Shown here one piece after another: positions 1 to 6,945 of a stretch of DNA of 6,945 bases; the stretch's first letter is position 1, and each line of letters begins with the position of its first letter. Both the position numbers and the translations under genes were made by a program. The DNA is from DATHSN01 sp035464115. Lineage in GTDB: Bacteria > Actinomycetota > Acidimicrobiia > Acidimicrobiales > SKKL01. The stretch spans positions 1-6,945 of the forward strand of contig DATHSN010000456.1 in NCBI GenBank assembly GCA_035464115.1, read 5' to 3'. The notes under the pieces are model-generated. The model worked only from the letters and a program-made list of their open reading frames with translations, ran no database searches and was not told where the DNA came from.

Positions 1-1601
1 GCATCGGCCTCGCTCCATCCGACCACGTCGGGCACGACGACCGGTGCCTCGCCGAGCGAGGTGACGATGCCGACCTCGGTGCCCGGCGCCACCTCGGTCC
101 CGGGTGCGATGTCCTGGCGGATCACCCGCCCGGCCGGCACCGTGCCGGACCGCTCGGCGGTGCGGGCGGCCGGTGTCAGTGAGGCGCCGGCGAGCGCCGA
201 GAGCGCAGCGACCTGGGTGTCGCCCACCACGTCGGGCACGACGGCGTCGCCCGGCTCCGGGTCAGGATCCGGATCCGGATCCGGGTCAGGATCCGGCTCC
301 GGGTCAGGATCCGGATCGGGGTCGGGATCCGGGTCGGGGTCGGGGTCCGGGTCGGGGTCCGGGGTCCCGCCCCCACCACCGCCCGGCGCATTCCCGTCAC
401 CGATCCCGCCGACCTCGTCGATCGGGAAGTCGCAGTCCAAGAGCTCGTCGACGGCGCGCACGACGTCGTCGGACACCGCCGCCGGACCGCCGAGCACGAG
501 GGCTCTGTCGATGTCGTCGCACCGCTCGCGCAGGTGGGTGCCGAGCCGGGGATGGGCGTCGCGCAGTCGTGCGCCGGCGCCGTCGGTGCCGCTGGGGAGA
601 TCGCCAGGGACCAGCAGGATCGGCGCTCCCAGCAGTCCGGTGACAGCACCGGCGACCAGGCTGTCGGGGAAGTCGTCGCCCGTCGCCAGGAGGATGGTGG
701 AGGCGATGCCGTGGGCCGGCTCCATCCACTCGGCGACAGCCACGGCCGTCCCGTAGCGGTCGACCCCGGCGACGCGTTGCTGGTCGACCGCCCGCTCGGC
801 GACCGATGCGGCGACGCCGTCCGACACCGCGGCCGGACCACCGAGCACCAGGGCCACCTCGGCGCCGAGCTCGGCGAGGATCTGCGCCGACGAGACCGGC
901 AGACCGTCACGCGCCACCAGCACGGTCGGCGCCGCCGAGCCGTCGCGCCCCAGCGTGCCGGCGGCGAGGGCGTCGGCGAACCCGTCGTCGACGGCCGCGC
1001 CCCGGCCCACCGCCACCGCGACGAGCGGGACGCCGACCCCGCCGGTGACGGCCTCGGCGATGAGCGCGGCGGTGGCGAAGCGGTCGGACCCACCGAGCCG
1101 GCTGACCGTCAGACCGATGTCGCCGAGGGCGGCGGCGACATCCGGGGAGACAGCGTCATCGCCGCCCACGATGGTGACCTGTGCGGCGCCCAGCCGGCCG
1201 AGCTCGGCGACGACCGGGTCCGGCAGACTGTCCGGTGGCGTGAGCAGGATCGGACCACCGCGATGGCGCGCCAGGGCGCCGGCGGCCAAGGCATCGGGGT
1301 AGCGGGCGGCGGTGGCGATCACGGCGTGAGGCGAACCGTCGGGGAACTGGCTCGCCGACACCGCCACCGCGGTCGCCACCCGGTCGGCGCCCGCCATCCG
1401 GTCGGTCGATGCGGCGGGGGTGGGGACCTGCGTCGGTCGGACCGCTGGCCCCGCCTCCGCTTGTCCGGCGTCGGGCACCACGGAGGCGACCAGCGCCAGG
1501 CACACCACCACGGTGGTGATGATGGTGATGCGCGAGGACGATCGAGCCCGGCGGCTGCGGCCCGATGCCCAACGCGGCGCCGGGGACAGGTCACGTTCCA
1601 T
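1..1601 (-). CDS. Secreted cell-wall protein: three CWB2 repeats, Asp-Pro spacer, PASTA domains (C-terminus beyond left edge)
   Basis: The frame is open from ATG at 1601 to the left edge (533 codons), so the stop and C-terminus are missing. The start follows a GGAGGT ribosome site. An Arg-rich N-terminus (residues 10-24) precedes a hydrophobic stretch (about 25-42) and Ala-Glu-Ala at 48-50, which reads as a Sec signal peptide or anchor. Three cell-wall-binding type 2 repeats follow, opening with RMAGADRVATA (68), RLGGSDRFATA (168) and RVAGVDRYGTA (276); each carries a YPDAL-like and a GG(D/P)xAVS-like segment. After a Gly6 run come 18 Asp/Glu-Pro pairs (415-450), a PASTA domain (about 454-516, VVPDVVG...APGTEV) and the start of a second (VVVPDVVG, 521). 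In characterised families CWB2 modules hold proteins on anionic wall polymers and PASTA domains bind peptidoglycan or muropeptides, so this is probably an exported wall-associated protein with a stiff spacer. Enzymatic activity cannot be judged; more domains may lie beyond the edge. It uses somewhat more A/T-ending codons (AGA, ACA, GAT) than its neighbours. Confidence 0.9.
   Translation of the reverse strand, partial: MERDLSPAPRWASGRSRRARSSSRITIITTVVVCLALVASVVPDAGQAEAGPAVRPTQVPTPAASTDRMAGADRVATAVAVSASQFPDGSPHAVIATAARYPDALAAGALARHRGGPILLTPPDSLPDPVVAELGRLGAAQVTIVGGDDAVSPDVAAALGDIGLTVSRLGGSDRFATAALIAEAVTGGVGVPLVAVAVGRGAAVDDGFADALAAGTLGRDGSAAPTVLVARDGLPVSSAQILAELGAEVALVLGGPAAVSDGVAASVAERAVDQQRVAGVDRYGTAVAVAEWMEPAHGIASTILLATGDDFPDSLVAGAVTGLLGAPILLVPGDLPSGTDGAGARLRDAHPRLGTHLRERCDDIDRALVLGGPAAVSDDVVRAVDELLDCDFPIDEVGGIGDGNAPGGGGGGTPDPDPDPDPDPDPDPDPDPDPEPDPDPDPDPDPDPEPGDAVVPDVVGDTQVAALSALAGASLTPAARTAERSGTVPAGRVIRQDIAPGTEVAPGTEVGIVTSLGEAPVVVPDVVGWSEAD
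252..362 (-). repeat. Asp/Glu-Pro dipeptide repeat tract with an internal 25-bp direct repeat
   Basis: Eighteen hexanucleotide units encode (Asp/Glu-Pro)18 in the wall protein, with 16 Asp-Pro and 2 Glu-Pro pairs, right after a Gly6 run and a Thr-Pro. Codons alternate among GAC/GAT/GAG and CCC/CCG/CCT, so the DNA is not a pure simple repeat. One exact block of 25 bases occurs twice (251-275 and 293-317), offset by 42 bases, or seven dipeptides; each copy contains a Glu-Pro pair. This suggests growth by internal duplication or slippage. At the protein level the tract should be an extended, acidic, rod-like linker between the CWB2 and PASTA parts. Confidence 0.9.
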
Positions 1602-1740
1602 CGATCACACCTCCGAGGCCTCGCGGTCGCGCCCGACGACCGGGGCCACGGGGAGCATGACGACCCCCGATCACAATCCACCAACACAACCGGTTCCCGA
1701 GGGAGGGAATACCGCCCGCTAATTAGTGTTAAATCGAGGC
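1602..1740. promoter_or_regulatory. Divergent intergenic region with a short AT-rich patch
   Basis: This 139-base gap separates the divergently transcribed wall protein and glycosyltransferase pair, so it should hold promoters for both. The stretch 1719-1735 is strikingly AT-rich against its surroundings. It contains the 8-base palindrome CTAATTAG (1719-1726) and, on the plus strand, hexamers fitting a loose -10 pattern (TAGTGT at 1724, TAAATC at 1730). A -10 there would place transcription initiation close to the GTG at 1741, implying a very short or absent leader. I find no convincing -35 box for either direction and no convincing -10 for the minus-strand gene. A purine-rich GGGAGGG (1701-1707) is too far from any start to be a normal ribosome site. 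Confidence 0.45.
1609..1614 (-). promoter_or_regulatory. Ribosome binding site for the wall-protein gene
   Basis: Read on the minus strand, GGAGGT lies 7 bases before the ATG at 1601. This is a strong Shine-Dalgarno match at good spacing. It fixes the start of the left-hand gene and selects its frame over two competing minus-strand frames in the same stretch. Confidence 0.85.
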
Positions 1741-1749
1741 GTGACCTCG
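1735..1749 (+). other. Small inverted repeat enclosing the GT4 start codon
   Basis: CGAGG (1735-1739) and CCTCG (1745-1749) can pair as a 5-bp stem with a 5-base loop that contains the GTG start at 1741. In the transcript it could present or mask the start codon. It is short and partly coding, so it may be chance in GC-rich DNA. Confidence 0.3.
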
Positions 1750-3812
1750 TTCGTGGGCCTGCTCGCCGATCTCGACGCCGAGACCGACCTCGTCGCCGGG
1801 CTGGCCACGGCGCGCCGGGTGGCCGACGCGGCCCGGTCCGCCGACCCCGCCACCACCGTGCCCGCCCTGGCCGCCCGGCTCGACGGCGACGACCTCGCCG
1901 CCCTCGCCGCCCGCGAGGCCCTGGCGGCGGTCCCCGACGACGACGCCGACCGCCTCCTCGTCGATCGGCTCGACGACCACCGCGCCGCGGTGCGCGAGCA
2001 CGCCGCCTGGCGCCTCGCCAGCCGGCTCCCGGCCCGCCACGCCTACGGCCGACTGATCGCCGTCGTCGCCGACGGTGGCTTCGCGGCGATGATCGCCCAG
2101 TCGACGCTCGTCGGTTGGGCGCGCGTCGACGACGTCGGGGTCACCGCCGCCCTCGACGGCGCGCTCGCGCTCGCCACCGACCCGCTGGTGCGGGAGCGCC
2201 TGGTCGTCACCCTCGGCGCGGTCGACGGCAGCACCGCCACCACGCTGCTGCGGCGCATCGCCCTCGACGACGACGAAGCCGACCCGGCGCGCATCGCGGC
2301 CATCGGGGGCCTCACCGACCACCCCGATCCCGACGTCGGCGCGGTGCTGCGGCACTTGGCCGACGAGCCCGGCGACCTCGGCGCCCACGCCGCGCTCGCC
2401 CTCGACGACCGCGACGGGCCCACCCCCGTCGACGACGATTCCCCCGGCCTGCACATCGCCCAGCTCACCCTCGTCGGCGACCTCGACGGCCAGCTCAGCC
2501 GGGGCGGCACCGGCGACACGGGGGGCGTGGCGTCGCTCCTGGTCTCGGCCAGCGCCGCCCTCTCCCGCCACGACGACGTCGCCCACGTGCTCACCATCGG
2601 CCGGGGCTCGGTCACCGACGTGGTGGCCGCCGAGCTCGCCGTCGACGCCGACGGCGAGGCGTTCGCGGCGGTCACGTTCGGGGCCGGGGGCCGTGCCGTC
2701 ACCGACCTGGCCGACGCCTGGGAGCACCGCCTCACCATCGAGCGCGGCATCCGACGGGTGCTGCGCCACCGGCCCCGCGTCGACGTGCTGCACCTGCGGA
2801 TGGCCGACGTCGGCACCCTGGCCGCCGCCACCGTGGCCGAGGAGCGGGGCGTCCCGGTGGTGTTCAGCCTGGCGCCCGACCCCCACGGCGTGGTCCGGTC
2901 GCTGCAGGCGCAGGGGCGCGTCGACCGCGCCAGCATCGGCGAGCTCGACGGCGAGCTGCACGTGTGGTTCCGGGCCCGGCTCGTCGAGCAGCTCGCCCGC
3001 GAGGCCGCCTCGCTGGCCCTGTTCCCCCGCCTCGACCCCGGGCGGGTCCTCGTCGACCTCGGCCTCGACCCCGACGAGACGGCCGACCGGGCCCGCGTCG
3101 TCGCCGAGGGGGTCGACGTCGACGCCCTGCGCCGGGCCGAGCAGGCGGTGGCCGCCGGCCGCGCCGAGCTGGCCGACGAGGTGGCCGCCCGCCTCCCCCA
3201 CCACCGCTGGGGCCGGCCCCTGCTCGTCTCGGCCGGGCGGCTGCACCCGGTCAAGGGCATGGACCGCGTCGTGGCCGCCTGGGCGCACGACCCCGACCTG
3301 CGCGAGCGGTTCAACCTGGTGATCGTGGGCGGTGACCTCGTCGACCCGTCGCCCACCGAGCGGCGGGTCCTCGGGGCCATCGACCGGGTGGTCGGCGGCG
3401 ACGCGAACGCCCAGGACGGACTGGTGATGCTCGGCGGGCGTCCCCGCCAGCAGGTCGGCCGCCTCCTCGCCGTCGCCGCCCGGGGCCACGCCGATGCCAT
3501 CGCCCCCGGCGGCATCTACGTCAACGGCGCCGCCAAGGAGGAGTTCGGGTTGGCCCTCGTCGAGGCGCTGGCCGTGGGGCTCACCGTGGTGGCGCCGTCG
3601 GCCGGCGGCCCCGCCACCTACGTCGACGACGGCGTCACCGGCGTCCTCGTCGACCCCGACGGGTGCATCGGTGCGGGCATCCACCGCGCCGCCGAGCTCG
3701 TCGACCGCCCCGGGCGGATCGAGACGGCCCGGGCGCTCGTCGACGAGCGCTACTCCGTCGACGCCATGGCCGCCGCGCTCGTCGACCTGTACCGGCCGAC
3801 GCCGGCGCTGCG

Positions 3813-3816
<4 letters not shown>
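1741..3816 (+). CDS. HEAT-like repeat / GT4-type glycosyltransferase fusion protein
   Basis: A 691-residue protein from GTG 1741. An in-frame GTG at 1726 would add VLNRG, but those codons include TTA, AAT and CGA, foreign to this GC-rich gene, so 1741 is preferred; no proper Shine-Dalgarno precedes either. Residues about 5-220 are Ala/Leu/Asp-rich paired helices resembling HEAT/PBS-lyase repeats (VREHAAWRLASR, VRERLVVTLGAV, ARIAAIGGL). A GT-B glycosyltransferase follows from about 238: a Gly-rich loop (RGGTGDTGGV, about 254-263) in the N-terminal Rossmann half, then VSAGRLHPVKG with Arg500 and Lys505, expected to contact the sugar-nucleotide phosphates. Next come NLVIVGG and the EX7E motif (Glu600 and Glu608 in KEEFGLALVEAL), followed by GGPATYVDDGVTGVLVDP. 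These are GT4 (retaining) hallmarks; IYVNGAAKEEFGLALVEA recalls the sucrose-synthase/sucrose-phosphate-synthase-like subgroup. No signal peptide or membrane segment is visible, so it should be cytoplasmic. Donor and acceptor are unknown; the helical domain may bind the acceptor or a partner. Its stop overlaps the next start. Confidence 0.87.
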
Positions 3817-5071
<1,255 letters not shown>

Positions 5072-5087
<16 letters not shown>

Positions 5088-6945
5088 TCGGCGGGGTCGA
5101 CCGCCCGCGTGCGGCGCCAGTACTCGAGCAGGCTGAACGGCCAGTTCTGGGCGGTGCGCCCGGTGGCGTTGGTGTACCAGGTGCTCACCGACGACACGCC
5201 CCACGCCATCCGCAGGTTCTCGGCGTCGACCTCGGCGTTGAACGCGTCGTGGACCTCGGGGCGCGGGTCGAGGGCCCGGTGCCCGGACTCGAGCAACAGC
5301 CGGACCGCCTCGGTGATGTAGTGCGCCTCGCACTCCGAGAAGTAGATGATCGAGCCGTTCACCACGATGTTGGTGTTGGGCCCGTACATGAGGAACAGGC
5401 TGGGGAAGCCGGGCAGGGTGATGCCCAGGTAGGCGCGGGCGTCGCCGCCCCAGCGCTCGTGCAGGTCGACCCCGCCGCGGCCCACGACCTTCATGGGGGT
5501 GAGGAAGTCGGACGCCTGGAAGCCGGTGCCGTAGATGATGACGTCGGCCTCGTGGAGCGCGCCGTCGGCGGTGCGCACCCCGGTGGGGGTGATCTCGGCG
5601 ATGCGCTCGGTGACCAGGTGCACGTCGTCGCGCTTGAGGGTGCGGGCCCAGATGCCGTTGTCGCGGATGAACCGCTTGGCGAACGGCGGGTAGTCGGGGA
5701 TGGCGTGGGCCAACAGCTCGGGGGCGTCGGCGAACTCGTTCTGCAGGTAGTCGGCGAACACCTGGCGGACCAGGTCGTTGATCTCGCTCACCGAGCGCTC
5801 CCCACCGTCCCAGTCGGGGTCGACGGTGGCGGCGGGCATGAGGCCCTCGACGTTGCGCCAGAAGATCCAGTAGCGGTACCAGTGGGCGTAGCCGGGCACG
5901 TTGTCGAACAGCCACTGCACCTCGGGCGAGACCGGCTCGTGGTAGTCGGGCGTGGGGATGAACCACGCCGGGGTCCGCTGGAAGATGGTGAGGTCGGCGG
6001 CCTGGTCGGCCACCACGGGGATGAGCTGGGCGGCGCTGGCGCCCGTGCCGATGACCACCACCTTCTTGCCGGTGAGGTCGACCGAGTGGTCCCAGCGCGC
6101 CGAGTGGAACGCCGGGCCCTCGAAGCGCTCGACCCCGGGGATGTCGGGCAGGTTGGGACGGTTGAGCTGCCCGACCGCGCTGACCACGGCGTCGGCGTCG
6201 AGGGTGCTCTCGCCGTCGGGTCCGACCAGCTGGAGGTGCCACGTCATGGTCGACTCGTCGAGCTCGACGGCGGTGACCTCGGTGTCGAAGCGGATGAGGG
6301 GGCGGACACCGACCTCGTCGGCCACGCCCCGGAAGTAGTCGAGCAGCACGTCGCGCGACGAGAAGTGCTCGGGCCAGTCGCGCCGCTGCGCGAACGAGTA
6401 GCTGTAGAAGTGGTTCGACACGTCGACCCGGCAGCCCGGGTAGGAGTTCTCGAGCCAGGTGCCGCCGACGTCGGCGTTCTTCTCGAGCACCACCACGTCG
6501 ACGCCGGCCTGGTGGAGGCGGTGGGCGGCGACGATGCCCGACATGCCCGCGCCGATGATGGCCACCCGGTACGGCCGGTCGGGGGCGATCTCGTCGGCGC
6601 ACCAGGTGGGGGCGCGCAGGTCCTCCCCGAGAGCCAGCTCCTCGCGGAGCAGCTCGACGTAGTCGTCGACGGGCTGGCCGCCGGTGGTGAACTCGAGGAG
6701 CTGCTGGAGCCGCTCGGGGCCGGGGTGCGCCGCGACCTCGCCGCCCGCGTCGCGGAGGCGGTGCAGGGCCACGAGGGCGAGCTCGCGGGCCTCGGCCTGC
6801 TGGCCGGGCGACAGCCCCGCGGTGGGGTCCATCAGGATCGACAGGTCGGGGCGCAGGTGGGCGGGCACGAGCGACACGTCGTCGAGGGCGGCGGCCAGCG
6901 CCGGGAGCAGGGCGGGGATCTCGGCGTGCTCCAGCGCGGCGCGGA
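5072..6945 (-). CDS. Flavin-dependent Baeyer-Villiger-type monooxygenase, HAPMO-like (N-terminus beyond right edge)
   Basis: The stop is TAG at 5074-5072 and the frame is open to the right edge. A GTG at 6877 would give 601 residues, but 22 plausible helical codons lie upstream (RAALEHAEIPALLPALAAAL) without a stop and no ribosome site precedes that GTG, so the real start is probably outside. Numbered from 6877: a helical extension (1-100), FAD-binding GAGMSG (109-114), GGTWLENSYPGCRVDV (138-153), the Baeyer-Villiger fingerprint FEGPAFHSARWD (252-263, pattern FxGxxxHxxxW) and NADPH-binding GTGASA (277-282). YGTGF (449-453) and a C-terminal WYTN...GR...WP segment follow. Type I BVMOs insert one oxygen from O2 next to a ketone carbonyl, giving esters or lactones, using FAD and NADPH, and many also oxidise sulfur. 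The N-terminal extension resembles 4-hydroxyacetophenone monooxygenases rather than shorter cyclohexanone enzymes. Substrate is unknown. It should be soluble and cytoplasmic. Confidence 0.92.

Noticed and set aside
252..359. Multiple GGATCC sites suggesting a synthetic linker or short-repeat array such as CRISPR
   Set aside because: They arise from Asp-Pro codons (GAT CCG, GAT CCT) in a coding tract. There are no unique spacers or constant-length repeats.
61..756. Plus-strand frame with a long Gly-Ser run, looking like a linker protein
   Set aside because: It is the antisense reading of the Asp-Pro tract and the CWB2/PASTA coding sequence. The minus frame carries clear domains and a good ribosome site.
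1513..1530. Six-histidine run resembling an affinity tag
   Set aside because: It occurs only in a false minus-strand frame. In the true frame the same bases encode part of the hydrophobic ITIITT signal segment.
1668..1697. Possible extracytoplasmic-function sigma promoter (GGAAC on the minus strand) for the wall protein
   Set aside because: The GGAAC box is present, but no GTT or CGTT-like -10 lies at the required spacing, so the match is probably chance.
534..3335. Plus-strand open frame of 933 codons
   Set aside because: It crosses the divergent intergenic region and both flanking genes in wrong frames and is low-complexity Arg/Gly/Pro-rich, a typical false frame in GC-rich DNA.
1729..3684. 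Minus-strand open frame of 651 codons opposite the GT4 gene
   Set aside because: Composition is Gly/Val/Asp/Ala-rich with no recognisable fold; the opposite strand has glycosyltransferase motifs throughout.
3663..3812. Upstream in-frame extension of the GT1 gene
   Set aside because: The added 50 residues are Arg/Ala-rich out-of-frame translation of the GT4 gene; the GT1 fold begins at the GTG at 3813.

Overview
The window is very GC-rich DNA in which the real genes carry G or C at almost every third codon position and use GTG starts. Together with a wall protein built from cell-wall-binding (CWB2) and PASTA repeats, this points to an actinomycete. The gene content fits the class Acidimicrobiia, but that placement is a guess. 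I see no rRNA, tRNA, CRISPR array, transposase, integrase or attachment site. High GC also opens many long false reading frames, so gene calls rest on protein motifs and on starts and stops.

Layout: (1) Positions 1-1601, minus strand: a secreted cell-wall protein running off the left edge. It has a signal segment, three CWB2 repeats, a (Asp/Glu-Pro)18 spacer, one full PASTA domain and the start of a second. (2) Positions 1602-1740: the divergent intergenic region, with a good ribosome binding site for the wall protein and a short AT-rich patch just before the plus-strand genes. (3) Positions 1741-3816, plus strand: a 691-residue protein joining an N-terminal HEAT-like helical domain to a GT4-type glycosyltransferase. 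(4) Positions 3813-5087, plus strand: a GT1/UGT-type glycosyltransferase whose GTG start overlaps the previous stop by 4 bases. (5) Positions 5072-6945, minus strand: an FAD/NADPH-dependent Baeyer-Villiger-type monooxygenase. It converges on and overlaps the GT1 gene by 16 bases and runs off the right edge.

How they may work together: the two glycosyltransferases form a translationally coupled pair and probably decorate one acceptor, which could be a lipid, an envelope glycan or a small molecule. The divergent wall protein makes an envelope role plausible, but nothing in the sequence identifies the acceptor. The monooxygenase is probably a separate unit oxidising ketones or similar small molecules. 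The least ordinary items are the HEAT-GT4 fusion coupled to a GT1 enzyme, and the CWB2-(DP)n-PASTA architecture.
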